Source of the DNA: Moringa oleifera | Lineage: Eukaryota > Streptophyta > Magnoliopsida > Brassicales > Moringaceae | NCBI GenBank assembly: GCA_021397835.1 | Contig: JAJFZO010000896.1 | Span: 6,612,501 to 6,676,500, forward strand | Length of the DNA stretch: 64,000 nucleotides | Reading direction: 5' to 3' | In this document: one piece after another, positions 12,480-24,754 of the stretch | Numbering within the stretch: position 1 is the stretch's first letter | Layout: each line of letters starts with the position of its first letter | Made by a program: the position numbers and the translations under genes | The notes under the pieces: generated by a model | The model's input: only the letters and a program-made list of their open reading frames with translations | What the model was told of the DNA's origin: nothing | Database searches by the model: none

Positions 12480-13774
12480 TTAACATGATGATGCAAATAT
12501 TGTTTTTGATATTAAGGGTTTGGACATCGAGTGTTCTAATCACATGATCGCTTAAAGTCATCATTCAAAGAGTTCAGTGAATCATTCAAGTTGAAAGTGA
12601 TAATTTGTGACAACAAGCAGATGCAAGTTAAAGGCAAAGGTACTATGGTAATAAACAATGGTCATGGTAAAATCAAGCTTCTTTATGATGTCTATTTTAC
12701 TTCTACTTTATCACAAAATTTGCTACATGTTGGATACTTAATGGGTAGTGGATTTTCTTTCTTATTTAATGAAGGTTCATGTGTGATTAGAGATCAAACA
12801 TTATGTCAAATAATAGTTGATATTTGTATGAATAGAAATAAGTTGTTTTCGCTTAAAATCTCTAGTGTTAAGAGTCATGTTCTTATTGTGAAGGAAAATA
12901 ATGAATCCAAAATTTAGCACCTACGACATAGGTATCTAAATGCCAATGTGCTGAAATTATGGAGTCAAAAAGAGATCGTGTTTAGGCTACTAAATATTAA
13001 ATTTGTAGATTTATATGAAAGGTGTATCTATGGGAAACAGAGTAAAAAACCATTTCTCACATGAAAATCATGAAAAGCCCGTAATTGTCTTGATCTTGTT
13101 CTTGTTTGTGTGCTTATGAAAATAAAATCTTTTGGTGGAAGCCTATATTTCTTACTATTTATATATGATTATAGCTGTATGAGTTGGTTGTAATTTTCGC
13201 AAAACAAATCAAAAGCATTTAAAAAGTTTAAAAAGTTCAAAGCTTTTATCGAAAAGCAAAATTGAAGAAGCATAAAGTCTTTGCAAACTCATAGAAGGGG
13301 TGAATTTCTATCTCATGATTTAACAAATTTTGTGAAGAACATGGCATGCATAGAGAATTGACAACACCTTACACTCTAGAGCAAAATAGTGTCACCAAAA
13401 GAAAAAAATTACATAGTTATAAAGATGAGAATGAGTCCATTGAAAGCCAAAGAACTACTTGATGTCTTTTAGAAAAAAGTAGTTTTCATGATAGTTTATT
13501 TGCTGTATTTATTACCAACAAAGCCTATTATGAATCTACCACATATAGCTCGGAATGATAAAAGACCATGGGTAAACCACTTGAAGATTTTTGGTTATAT
13601 TACCTATTTTTGGTAGATTCTCATAAGCATAGTAAGCTTGATGAAAAATCTATAAAATATATTTTTGTTGGTTATTGCTCTCAATCTAAAGCATATATGT
13701 TATATACCCCTACTACTGACAAAGTAATTATGAGCAAAAATGTTGTGTTTAATCAAGAGGCTAAGTGGAATTAG
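12480..13774 (+). pseudogene. Copia-1 protease and integrase relic
   Basis: At about 12,515-12,560 lies the protease active-site region in damaged form (...DIECSNHMIA; the family has D-S-G followed by C.NHM). An open piece at 12,591-12,917 includes GKGTMVINNGHGKIKLLYDV and LSQNLLHVGYLM, typical of the linker before integrase. LRHRYLNANVLKLW at about 12,920 is the gag-pre-integrase motif. The integrase core (13,100-13,450) is very broken. The integrase C-terminal part (13,568-13,774) is open and reads MGKPLEDFWLYYLF..., DEKSIKYIFVGYCSQSKAYML and MSKNVVFNQEAKWN, a well-conserved copia signature. Confidence 0.75.
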
Positions 13775-14084
13775 GTGAAAATAAAGAAGTTGCAAAAATT
13801 GAAATTGTGATAAGAAGTGAAAAATGACCAACTAATGCAGTAAATTAAACTCCCATAAGCCCATTAAGTCCATTACTATGTTTTTCAGTATCTTCATGAA
13901 ATAGTAAAAACTATATTCCTTCTTAAGCATCCTCAATTGAAACTTTACTGAGAAAGTTCAGATTATTAAAGGATTTATATGCAAACACTTAAGCCTTGTT
14001 TTTCACTAAGCCAACTAATCTCAAAGAAGCAACTAAAAAAAAGAGTGGATTAAAGCAAAGAAGGAAGAGTTAATTGCAATTAAA

Positions 14085-15358
14085 AAATGAGACATAGGAG
14101 TTAGTGAATTTACTTAAAGGAAAGAATGCAATTGGGCTAAAATGGGTATTCAACGTTAAATACCATCTTGATGGGAGTGTTAAATGACATAAGGCAAGTT
14201 TGGTTGTAAAAAGATATATGTAGGCATAGAGGTGGAATATGAACATACATTCTTTCACAACGTTTAAAACTGCAAGAATTTTTTGGCTTTAGCTACTCAT
14301 ATGAAGTTGAGTACGTATTAGTTTGATGTCAAATTTGCCTTCTTAAATGGAGAACTTGTAAAGAAAGTTTATGTCACTTGATCTATAGGATTTGTTATTA
14401 GTGGCAAAGAAGACAAAGTTTATAAGTTGAAAAAGACTCTCCATGGGTTAAATCAAGCTCTAGAAGCATGGTATAGCAAGATAGATTTTTATTTTTGCTC
14501 AAATGGGTTTATGAGAAGTAATAATGAGCTTACATTTTAATTGAACAAGCAAGGTGTTGACTACTTTATACTTTGTCTTTATGTTAATGATATAATTTAT
14601 ATAGATTCATTTGGTGCATTAATGGATGATTCTAAGGCTAGTATGATGAATAAGTTTAACATGATAGATTTAGGTGTATTGCATTACTTTCTTGGTCTTG
14701 AAGTGCTGCAAAAGGAGGATGGCATTTTCTTTCTTAAATGAAATATGCTATTGATTTGCTTAAAAGGTTTAATATGATGCATTGTAATGAAGTAGTTACA
14801 CCAATCACCTTAAATAAGAAGTTTTAGGCTCAAGATGATATTGATATGGCACATGCCAAGTATTCAGAAGTTTGGTATAAAAAATGATCTATTTAGCTCA
14901 AACACGACCTAACATTGCATTCTCAGTTAGTGGTGTTTCTCGATTTACGTAAAATCTTAAAAAGCACCATCTTAGAGCAACAAAAGAAATTTAACTTGAT
15001 TATGGGCATTGGTATGCTATAAATTCTACTCTTCATTTGTTGGGTTTTCTAAACAACAATTCAAAAAGTTCTATGGAGGATACGAAGAGTATATTTGGTA
15101 GCATTTTTCATCTTAAGTCTGAAGCTATTACTTGGAGTTCTAAGAAGCAAGAAACCATAGCATAATCATCCTCTAAAGTTGAATATGTTGCTATAACCTT
15201 AACAACATGTCAAGCTGTGTGGCTTAGATTATTACTTGTTGATTTTGGCCAAGAACAAAAAGGTGCGACTCAGATACTTTGTGACAACAAAGTTATTATT
15301 GCAGTAAGTGAAAATCCAGCATTTCATGGAAGAGCAACACCCATTATAGTTAAGTATT
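14085..15358 (+). pseudogene. Copia-1 reverse transcriptase and truncated RNase H
   Basis: RT motifs in order: [55 protein letters not shown], the active-site segment LYVNDIIYI, and FNMIDLGVLHYFLGLEV. The catalytic YVDD motif reads YVND (14,580-14,591), so a metal-binding Asp is lost. RNase H follows (ITWSSKKQETIA, SSKVEYVAITL, LCDNKVIIAVSENPAFHG) and breaks off. Stops are scattered throughout (for example in place of a codon near YVT*SIGF). Such an RT cannot be active. Confidence 0.85.
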
Positions 15359-16047
15359 AAAGATAATTATTTTTTAACTCTTAGAAAAAAAATTAAAAAA
15401 GAATAGTTATAGTAGTTATTTTATAACAATGAATATAATTAAAAAAAGATCATCTATTGTTAAACCCATGATTTTTATTATTATTTTTATCTTTATTTGT
15501 AAAATAATAATTTTTGAATTGTAAATTAAAGACCTTTGAACCATCAATTAAATTTTATTTTACCATAAAAAAATATTATGAAAAAATATTCACGACACTC
15601 CCTTTATAGTAAATAAGAGAAAAAAATAAAAAAGGAATAAAAGGAGTATGCTTTGATAAGTCCATGCTTTTTTTTTATGAATGGAAGTGGTTTTCTTCTC
15701 TTTTTATTGTTATTGTCAAAATCTATCAATTATATGATGAATGTATCATAATTTTCTTAATGTTCTCTTGATGCTCCATACACAAGATATGCAATAGTGA
15801 ATGAGCATTTAGCTTATCCGTAGATGAGATAAATTGCTTTTAGAAGTTGATATAAGTTCAAAATTTTGAATTGACTTTTCTAGAAATTTGAAAGCTTGAA
15901 GATGTGTGAAAAAACAAAGATAAAGCAACTAAAAAAATATAAATGCATCGAATCTAGATTGAACTATTATGTAATTGTGCTAAATTCGAACTGAGTTATT
16001 AAATTTGAATTAAGTTAACATAGTATTTTGTTTTGATTGATTCAAAT
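15359..16047. other. No gene recognised; AT-rich spacer between copia-1 and copia-2
   Basis: The stretch has A/T runs and no coding signal on either strand. It contains no copy of the copia-1 5' end, so the copia-1 3' LTR is absent rather than merely diverged, as far as I can see. Confidence 0.6.
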
Positions 16048-16886
16048 TGTTGAAGAATGCGTCTAGTAATTAACTGGTCAAAATGGTAGAGATAATATTA
16101 ATGTGGTGCCATTTAAGTTAAGTAACCCTGATAACCTAAAAAGGGCACTAGTAGGTGTCAGAAAAAACTAGGACCTGATGACTGGTCACATATGCATTTA
16201 GTTGGGATTCACATTTGTAAATATCACCATAACAAAATAAGCTGCATATAAAAGGAAGCAATTCATTCTATTGAAGATGTGAGAAACAAAAGAGAACAAA
16301 AAGTGAGAAATTGACTGAGATCAAAGAGAATTGGCGAGCTTCGGGGTTAGGCTTTATAATTAAAACCTAGTCGGTCTTGTTTGTAAGTTTCCCTTAGCAA
16401 AGGTGATAGCTATGGTGAGAAATTTAGCTCGAAAAGCCATGTATGACTTTCTTGATTTTCTCTATTTGTAATCTTAAATTGAATCTTGATTACTGGATTT
16501 GTTAAATCTCTAGTTTGAAGAGATTTATTTATGTATGTAGGTTTCATATTGAACCACATTAATTCAATTGTGTTAGTGTATATGTGTGATAAATTGTTAC
16601 CTTTATATTTGCTGCACATATACTATATATGGCTCGATTGGATTCATGTTATGATTGATACATTATTGTTAAGTTGTTGATTAATAAATATTGCCTAGTT
16701 GGATTCTCAATTATTTGATATAATGGCTTATCAAGAACTGAGTATAAGTTGCTAAGGTACACCAGAGTTCACTTAATCACTACCCAAACAGATAAAGTTT
16801 TATAAAGAAGCTTTAGAAAATTTGAGCATCCAATGCTGTGTATTATGTCCTCACATCAGTAAGTCCAACTGCTTAATATCCTAATA
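16048..16886 (+). repeat. Copia-2 5' LTR (839 bp)
   Basis: It aligns along its whole length with 21,057-21,875. Shared landmarks include GGAAGCAATTCATT-like sequence after the TATA box, CTTAGCAAA.GTGATAGCT, AATCTCTAGTTTGAAGA and CACATTAATTCAATT. A TATAAAA box lies at 16,247-16,253, and the matching box in the 3' LTR supports it as the element promoter. Confidence 0.9.
16247..16253 (+). promoter_or_regulatory. TATA box of the copia-2 LTR promoter
   Basis: TATAAAA within CTGCATATAAAAGGAAGC, about 200 bp into the LTR. The same motif is conserved in the 3' LTR at 21,254-21,260 despite heavy divergence around it. Confidence 0.6.
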
Positions 16887-16887
16887 A

Positions 16888-16900
16888 TGATATCAAAGCC
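16888..16900 (+). promoter_or_regulatory. Copia-2 primer-binding site
   Basis: TGATATCAAAGCC lies one base after the 5' LTR end. It resembles the initiator-Met tRNA complement TGGTATCAGAGCC with two transitions. Confidence 0.8.
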
Positions 16901-16939
16901 ATCAGCTAATACCTTTCATCAATTCATTTGTGAAATTAA

Positions 16940-17760
16940 GATGTTGTCATCCACCAAGTTTGATATTGAGTAAGTCTACTGGCAAGAATGATTTTGCTTT
17001 ATAGAGGCTCCAGATGAGAGCTTTCTTGATCTAACAAGGAATCATAGAGCCATTAAAGGGAGAAAGAAATCTTCCAACATCCATGTTAAAAGATAAAAAA
17101 GAAAAAGTTGATGGAAAAATCTCATGGCATCGATCTTAAGCCTTGGTGATCAAGTTCTAAGAAAAGTAATGAAAGAAAAGTTTCCTACTGGGATATGATT
17201 GAAGTTAGAGCAACTCTATATGATTTATTCTCTTGCAAATAGGTTGCATTTGAAGATTCTATTAGATAACTTTAAGATGTCCCATAGCAAATCAATGAAA
17301 AAGAATATAGATGAATTCACTAAGATCATTTTGAATCCAAAAAATCTAGATGTCAAAATTAAGGATAAGGATCAAGAATTGTTATTATTAAGTGCTTTAC
17401 TAGACTGCCATAAAAATTTGGTAGATATAAATGATATATGGTAGAAACACTTTCTCCTTAGATGAGGTACATAGTAATCTTAAGTTTGGAGAGCTTAAAG
17501 ACAAAATGGAAATGAAAGATGACAAGTCTAATGAAGGGCACACAACGAGAAGAGTTTTAAAAAAAGAAAACAATTTGCTGAAAAAGATACAATTAAAGAT
17601 AAAAGTAGAAGCCTTGCAAGATTAAAGTTAATAGGTGCTGCAAGAAAATATTATCATTGTGGTAAGGCTAGCTATATCAAAAGATTTTGTAAAGACCTAA
17701 AGAAAAAAGTAGCAAAGTCAACAACAAAATAAGGATGTAAATGTTATAGTTGCAACAAAC
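16940..17760 (+). pseudogene. Copia-2 gag relic
   Basis: The frame begins near an ATG at 16,940 and is broken repeatedly. Open pieces encode gag-like helices: 17,199-17,444 reads MKLEQLYMIYSLANRLHLK... then NIDEFTKIILN and LLLSALLDCHKNL, matching the copia gag UBN2 region ('leqLy.lkm....sv..hi.eF..li..L'). The zinc knuckle at about 17,650-17,695 reads YYHCGKASYIKRFCKD: the first Cys and the His are both Tyr, so metal binding would be lost. Non-functional capsid gene. Confidence 0.75.
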
Positions 17761-17804
17761 TCTGGTGAGGAAGGAGATGTGTTGACAATCTCTAAAACTA
17801 AGTT

Positions 17805-18990
17805 TAATAAGGAGTTGATTTTGGACTTAGGATGTACAAACCACATGATTCCAAAAAAAGGCCTATTCTCTGAGTATTCTCCATTTGAAGGTAGCAAGTA
17901 GTGATAAAAAATGATAAAGCTTATGTTGTGAAGAGAATATAATCAATAGCTATGAAGATACATATGGCATAACTAAAGAGCTTAAAGAGGTTAGGCATGT
18001 TTTAGAGTTGAAGAGAAACCTCATCTCTTAGGATCCCTAGAAAGCAAAAGCCACACATTCAAGTCTGAGGCTGAAAAATTGAAGTTAAAGAAGCATTATT
18101 GGTACTTAGAGAGATTACGCAGCATGGTCTATATATACTTCAAGGGTCTACTATCATTAGTGTCATGGCAATAGCTGTTGAGTTGAAAAAATAATTAAAA
18201 AAAACCAATTATGGCATAGGATACTAGGACATGTTATTGAAAAAATGGTTTTAGGAATTAAGCGAGTAGGGATTTCTAGGAGATACTAAGGTACATTCAT
18301 TGGGGTTTTATAAGCATTACATCCTTGGCAAAAAATATAAGCTACTGTTTGCATTTAAGATTACGTATAAGTCTAAAGAAAGCTTGGATTATTTACATGC
18401 TAATTTATGAAGAACTAAGATATCTTTAACATAAAGGGGCAATCAATACTTATTGTTCATAGTGGATGATTACTGTGAAAAGTCTAGGCTCACTTGTTCG
18501 AAACCAAAGATGAATGTCTGCCAAAGTTTAAGAAATGCAAAGCTTTTATGAAAAATCAAAGAAGTATAAAACTAAAAGCATTAAGAACAGGTAACGGCCT
18601 TAAATTTTATAGCTAAAAGTTAATATCTATACAAGGAGGTTAGGATTTTGAGACAAGATAGTGACTGGTACTCTATAGTAGAATGGAGTGGCTGAAAAAA
18701 TGAATCACACTTTGATGGAAAAGATAAGGTGCATGTTGTTTACTTTAGACTAGATAAAAGCTTTAGAAGTAAGGCAATTGTAATGACTACATTCTTAATC
18801 AATAGGTGTCTATCAGAAGTAGTGGAACTTAAAATTTAAGACAAGTTGTAGATAGTATAGCCACCCAGCCTTAGTCACTTGAAGGTCTTTGGTCGTGCTG
18901 CTTAAGCACACCAAAAGAAAGGAAAATTAAACCTCAAGTCAATAAAAAGGATTTGCTTGTGTATCTTGAATAGGTGAAAGGCAAAAAAAA
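17805..18990 (+). pseudogene. Copia-2 protease and integrase relic
   Basis: The protease region reads ELILDLGCTNHMIPKKGLFS. The catalytic D-S-G is D-L-G (Ser to Leu at 17,827-17,829, a TCA to TTA-type change). LWHRILGHVIEKMVLG near 18,210 is the gag-pre-integrase motif. The integrase core shows FKKCKAFMKNQRSIKLKALR with TGNGLKFYS (18,520-18,615), then NGVAEKMNHTLMEKIRCML (about 18,680-18,740), both classic. Frameshifts and stops occur between every motif. Confidence 0.75.
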
Positions 18991-19037
18991 GTGTGAATCA
19001 AAGAAGAAGGTAGAAAACTCTAATCAGCCGGGATGTA

Positions 19038-20970
19038 GTGCTTGATAAAGAAACACTACCCTTTACAACTCTTGGAAAGGTTCATGATAATTTGAAAAAA
19101 AAAATCGAAAAATGTCAAGAGAGGATTAAAGGAGTTAGCTTTAAGGAAAAATCATCCATAAGGCCGAAGAAGTCCAGTTTTACTTCTAGTCAAGCTAAAT
19201 CTAGTAGTCCAAGAAACCCTAAGCAGAACCAAGTACCTATAGTTTTGAATTTAATACCTTGAGTTCTAATGATCATGAACAGTTGTTGAGTTACCAGCTG
19301 GTAAAAGATAAAACTAAGAAGAGCATAATACCGCCTAAAAGGTTTCAAGAATATGAATCATACTTTAATTTTCTAAAAAAAAAAGATTTGGTTGGATATG
19401 CATTTAACTCAGCAGAGCAATACATAGGCATAGAGCTTACCAGTTTCAATTAAGCCATGTCAAGTTCTTTAGTAACCAAATGATTAGAGAAAATAAATGA
19501 AGAGATGTAAACTCTAAAGAAAAACTAGTCCTGGGATATTATAAAGAGGTTGACAAGGCAAAAAAGTTGTAGATTGTAAATAGATCTGCAAGGTTAAAGA
19601 AGGTGATGCTAATGGTGCTATAAGGTATAAAGCAAGGCTTGTAGTGAAGGGATTTGCACAAAGAAAAGTCATGGACTATACTGAGATATTCTCCCTTATA
19701 GTGAAATATAAAACAATAAGAATGGTGCTTGGTACAGTGGCCATAAATGGTTAAGAGCTAGAGCTAATGGATCTCAAGAAAACCTTTTTACATGGAAGGT
19801 TAAATGAGAAAAATCTATAAAACAACCAAAAGGCTTTTAGGTGGAAGTAAAAAGGATCATGTATACCTCCTAAAACAGTCTTTGTATGGTCTTAAGCAAT
19901 CTCTAAGATAGTGGTATAGGAGATTTGATTCATACATACTATAATCAGAGTTTAGTATAAGTAAATTTAATGCTTGTATGTGCTTCGAGCCAATCGATAA
20001 TGAAAATGTTATTATCTTGTTACTATACATTGGTGACATGTTAATTATTGATAAAATTATGAATCAATTAGATCTTTTAAAGATTTTCTGATAGAGAATT
20101 TGAAATAAAAGACCCAAGAATAGTAAAAAGATCTTAGGATAAATATTCTTAGAAATAGGTCTAAAAGAATTTTGAAGCGTACTTAGCATCACTATTTACA
20201 AAAGATACTCACTAAATTTAACATGGAGCAAGCTAAAAGAGTCAAGATACCTTTGGGGGCTCATTTCAAGTGGTCAACCAAATGTTCATTTACAAACAAA
20301 AAAGAGAAGCAAGTAATGTTTAGAATGCCTTACTTAAGTGTGGTAGGCTCTTTGTTGTATTCAATGATCTACACCAAATCTAATCTAGCCTATCCAATTA
20401 GTATATTGATAGGTACATGTCTAACCGAAAAATAGAGTATTGATTGGCTATTAAATGGCTTATGAGGTATGTGAAGACCTCCCTTGATTATGGATGCATT
20501 TATGGAAGTGCAAGGCAACAACAAATGCTTATTAGGTATGCTGATTTTGATTATGTAGGAGACAGAGACAAGAAGTGATCCTTATCTATAGATGTATTCC
20601 AATATAGAGGCTATTGCATTAGTTGGAAAGCATAGCTCTTGTTAATCATTGCACTATCTTTAACTAAGGTAGAATACATAGCATTGATAAAAAGGCAGTG
20701 TGGTTATTTATAGTGTTTAATGAAACTACGTTTTCATCTGTTGGGTTAGAAGTTTTCAATGATAGTCAATTAGCAATTGAATCTAGTTTTTCATGAAGAA
20801 TCAAAGTATTTTGATGTAAAATTCTGCTTTATGGGGAAGATGACTAAAGATGGCATCATTGTGCTTGAGAAGATTAGTATTGAAAATAATTCTTTAGATA
20901 TGGGTTCCAAAGTAATGTCTGTTGGGAAGCTAAAGAAGTGTCTCGAACTACTAAGTGTTAGAGTATAATC
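19038..20970 (+). pseudogene. Copia-2 reverse transcriptase and RNase H relic
   Basis: An open linker (19,038-19,262) precedes RT, which shows KARLVVKGFAQRKVMDYTEI, IRMVLGTVAING, LELMDLKKTFLHGRLNE, QSLYGLKQSLR and LLYIGDMLII. The catalytic motif YVDD reads YIGD (20,026-20,037), replacing a metal-binding Asp by Gly. RNase H is recognisable from LDYGCIYGS and YADFDYVGDRDKK to the open piece 20,777-20,968 (NLVFHEESKYFDVKFCF, KISIENNSLDMGSKV). The latter matches the end of copia polyproteins and stops 88 bp before the 3' LTR. Many stops are present; no active enzyme. Confidence 0.85.
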
Positions 20971-21040
20971 TTACTTCAACTTGATAAATCTTTTCTACAC
21001 AAGAGAAGCAGCAAACTTATGAATATTTCTATAGTTGCTA

Positions 21041-21056
21041 GAAGCAAGGTGGAGAC
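21041..21056 (+). promoter_or_regulatory. Copia-2 polypurine tract
   Basis: GAAGCAAGGTGGAGAC directly precedes the 3' LTR. 'AAGGTGGAGA' before the LTR is the standard copia plus-strand priming site. Confidence 0.75.
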
Positions 21057-21875
21057 TATTGAAGAATGCTTCTAGTAACTAGTGTAAGCAACAGAGATAA
21101 TATTGATGTGGTACAATTTTAGTAAGTCACCTCAATGAGTAGAAAAGGGAGCTAGAAAGTGCCAAAAAAAAAAAACAAGACCCAATAACTTATCACACAT
21201 GCTTCCAATTGGGCTTCACCTTTGTACATATCAACATAACAGAACAAACTGCATATAAAATGAAGCAATTCATTATGTTACAGGCATGCAAAATAGAAGA
21301 GAAGAGAGAAAAGAAATTAAGTAAGAACAAAGTGAATTGGTGAGCTTCAGGGTTGGGCTTTGTAATTCACTAATCAATCTTGTTTGAGTTTCTCTTAGCA
21401 AAAGTGATAGCTGTGGTGTGGAATTTGAGCTCGAGAAGCTATATAAGTCTTTCTTGATTTCCTCTTGTTGTGATCTCAAATTGAATCCTAATTCATGGAT
21501 TTGTTTAATCTCTAGTTTGAAGAAATTAATTTATGGATGTAGGTTTTATACCAAACCACATTAATTCAATTATGTTAATGTGTGCGTGTATGACAGATTA
21601 TTGCCTTTATATCTATTTCATATATACCATATATGGTTAAATTAGATTCATGTTGTTATTGATACATTATGATTAAGTTGTTGATTAATTGATATTGTCT
21701 AGTTGGATTCTTAATCTTTGTAAGAACAAAGTATAATTTGCTAAGTTAGTACTGGAGTTCATTTAATCACTAACCAAATAGATTAGGTTTTACAGAGAAG
21801 CTTTAGAAAACTAAACATCCAATGATCTGCGTTCTATCCTAAGAATAGTAAGCCCAACTACTTACTGTCCCAACA
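21057..21875 (+). repeat. Copia-2 3' LTR (819 bp)
   Basis: It aligns end to end with the 5' LTR at 16,048-16,886. It begins TATTGAAGAATG and ends ACTGTCCCAACA. It carries a TATAAAA box at 21,254-21,260 and an A12 run near 21,165 absent from the partner. Confidence 0.9.
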
Positions 21876-23744
21876 TATTTCAACTTGCCTGAAATGAAAG
21901 TTTTGTATTGGTTCAAATGATGTAAACCTATACATTTGAAACTTTCTTAAAAAACTGTATTAAAACAAAGCAATCAGAATGTCTTGATATTGCTTAACTT
22001 GGGTACTAATAAAATACTTCTCAATAAAGCCATGAAGCCCTAGTTAATTGGTGGTAGAAACTAATTAAATTAGCTAAGTTTTACTAAGTTAATTTCAACT
22101 CTATTTTAGGAGTTACAAAATTGACCTTGTGAACTATCTTAGCATTATGTCAAGCAAAATGCTCCAAAGCTTAACCATGTCTTCCTTACCCATAAAATTT
22201 AGCTAAAGTATGAATTTTCATACTTATGGTTTACTCTCCACGTGGATATATATTATATCCCCAATATGGATTGCCTTTTACACCAAGAATATCTAGTTAA
22301 CTTGTGACGTCACATAATTATATAGTGTCATTACTTATCAACTACTATCCCTTTAATTTCTAAAGGTATGGATCAAAATTCAAGCATACTACTTTTTAAG
22401 TCTATGCTTCCTTATTTACTCAATTATATGGGCTTCTAAACTTCATCTTCTAAGTAAAGAGCTCAGAGGATAGGCATCAATCTTTATATTGTCTTTTACC
22501 TTTCGTACTGCCAATTTTAATATGCTCTTCTTCAAATCTCCACGTTAGTTGACATAATTTCTTCATCATAGTTTACCCATGATGTTTAGACTTTAGTTTC
22601 CAAAGAGGGAAGCTTTGAGCTAGATTTCTGTAATCCTGAAAGTACCAAGCATAAACCAATCAATTTGGTATAATTCCATCCCAATTAAAATCGTTGTTTA
22701 GGTTACGAAGTACAGGAGTATTCCTATACTTCTCCGTGAGAATATAACTATTGTTTGGTTTGTAAACTCGATGAAAAAAACCTAAAAACTACTAGTTTAG
22801 CTCTTGGATTCAAAAAATTTAATCCTTTGAGATGAAAAATAATGTGGATTTTGATATTCATTTATGATAAAGCTTTACTCATATATCAAAGACATTACTA
22901 CGAGGGATAAAGCTTGAACGACACTTAAAGATAAGTCATGATCGAATATTAGTGGCCCAGAAGAGTCCAAATGACTCATCTATAAGAAACTTGACTTACA
23001 AGGTAAAATTGTATAGTAAACCCTAAAGTTGTTATGGTTAACAACTCTAGAAAGTAATTTTGCACTAGTCCTTGGAATGGTATTGGATTTTGTAGTTCAC
23101 GTCCGTTAAGGGCCAATCCCATTTTTAAGTTTAAATTTATGGTTAATGAATAAGTAATGCACTACATTCATTAACTCAAAAATAAGTCTATGCTCTCTAA
23201 GGTTATTTTAAACTAAACCACCAATGTCCATCAAAATTACATATGGAGAGAAGAAACTCAAACTTGGGAGATTTACTCGTATTTTCCTATGGATTACTAT
23301 AATAAATATGACATTTATGAGGCTTATGGAAATTATTTTATCATTGATTCACCAATTTGTCAATGTTGTAGTCCTAAATTAATGAAAGATCGGAACATGA
23401 TGGACTTGCCTTACAGAGTATGCATAACAATTCTTTAAATTGCTTTAGGGATAATGGATTTATCAAATTTGAACGGTTAAAACTACCTGACTTTACATAT
23501 TCTTAGGTGAATAGAAGTATGAATCTATAGTAATGCAGGGACAAATGTTTGCAAAATTGTTCTAGTATGGCCTATATAAACTTAAATGTAAGAGAAGAAG
23601 GTAATGGCTTCATAATGTGGTTCAATAACCTGATAGATATCAAACAGTTCTTAAATGGTGGGCAGGATTTATACATTAGAATACATGCATTAGATTTAGG
23701 TATTAGCCTTTCTTATTCCCAACATTACTCATTCATGAGCATTA
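21876..23744. other. No gene recognised; diffuse AT-rich DNA
   Basis: Both strands were read for domains, splice chains and terminal repeats and nothing could be supported. A short open frame at 23,549-23,794 has no recognisable content. Probably ancient repeat DNA. Confidence 0.5.
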
Positions 23745-23806
23745 GCATGTATAGGGCCTTTGAGTCAAGTGGATCGACTTGGCTCTTTAGGTAGGTGAGC
23801 CCTATA
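23745..23806 (-). repeat. Inverted copy of the gypsy-2 LTR head
   Basis: The reverse complement of this segment (TTATAGGGCTCACCTACCTA..., CCACTTGACTCAAAGGCCC) matches the first ~60 bp of the gypsy-2 3' LTR at 49,632-49,692 (TTATAAGGCTCACTTACTTA..., ACATGACTCGAAAGGCCC) with about four in five bases identical. Similarity fades beyond GGCCC. It abuts the start of the gypsy-1 5' LTR. Confidence 0.6.
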
Positions 23807-24754
23807 AATTTTAGCTCTAACATTTGAATTAGAAGAAGCCTAAAAAAGTCGTGTTTATACCCCAATGTGAGCTCGACAGTAGGCTGATGAGCATACTCTA
23901 ATGTCAAGTTAAGAGTAAGATGATGAGTATGAGTATACCCCGATGTAAGATTATGAATACTTTAATGAACCCATCATCATGATAGGAGTAGATTGATAAG
24001 CAACCCTAAGATAAGGTTGAGGGTAGATTGATACCTCGATGAAAAGTCAAGAATAAATTAGTAAATGCACTTCGATGTTGATTGGGTGTTAATTGTTAAG
24101 CACACCCTGATATAATCAATCATCAGATTCTAGATGTAACAGGTTAATGATCTTAAAACTTATGACAGATTGATAAAATAATTGTAAATTGATGACATCG
24201 ATAAAACTACAATTAAATCAAATTAAAGAGATAATAAGTGAACCTCGATGATAGATTGGTATAAGAAGAATCATGACTGCATTATACGAAAGACGATGTC
24301 ACATCGGGTTCCAAGTAATTTGCAATGTTAGATTTCATATGCTATGTCACATAGCCCCAATATCATATTAAGCCCCAGATGTGATCTCACATTAGGATTC
24401 AACACCCATAAGCATGTTAATAATATTTTGTCACAAGACTTGAAAACTGATAGTGATTAAAGATGATTCCACATTAGTTCCAAGGAATAGAATGTGACTG
24501 AAGATCGTAATGCGAAGTAGACTTGAGGATCGATTTAAATCATATGTAACTCAACCTCCAATGTGATTAACCCTGACCTCACGTCAGGCTTTAGGTGTAC
24601 AGCTACTAGAAGACTCCAAAATCTAGTGGAAGACTCTTGGTAGGACATGCACAAAATGCGCATTTTAGTTAAAACATAATATCCAACAATGTGGTCCTTC
24701 CTCTCCTATAACAACCTTTCAAATTTTTAATGGGCTTTGCCCTTATTTTTCTTT

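Larger units (their letters stand above)
11543..15358 (+). mobile_element. Copia-1: decayed Ty1/copia retrotransposon, 3' truncated
   Basis: The element has the Ty1/copia order: primer-binding site, gag, protease, gag-pre-integrase, integrase, reverse transcriptase and RNase H. The primer site TGGTATCAAAGC (11,543-11,554) matches the complement of the initiator-Met tRNA 3' end usual for this superfamily, with one change. All coding parts contain stops and frameshifts. Homology stops inside RNase H at about 15,358, after a ...PAFHGRATPIIVKY motif, and no 3' LTR follows. Next to it lies copia-2, a different copia family on the same strand. Confidence 0.85.
16048..21875 (+). mobile_element. Copia-2: full-length but inactive Ty1/copia element
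   Basis: Two direct LTRs (16,048-16,886 and 21,057-21,875) bracket about 4.2 kb of internal DNA. The 5' LTR starts TGTTGAAGAATG and the 3' LTR ends CCCAACA, giving the TGTTG...CAACA termini typical of plant copia. The outer terminus of each partner copy is mutated (TATTG at the 3' LTR start, CTAATA at the 5' LTR end). A primer site follows the 5' LTR and a polypurine tract precedes the 3' LTR. I see no convincing 5-bp target duplication (CAAAT before, TATTT after). By eye about a fifth of LTR positions differ, so the insertion is old. Confidence 0.9.

Noticed and set aside
16040..16047. Target duplication for copia-2
   Set aside because: The flanking 5-mers (CAAAT before, TATTT after) do not match, so I do not claim one.
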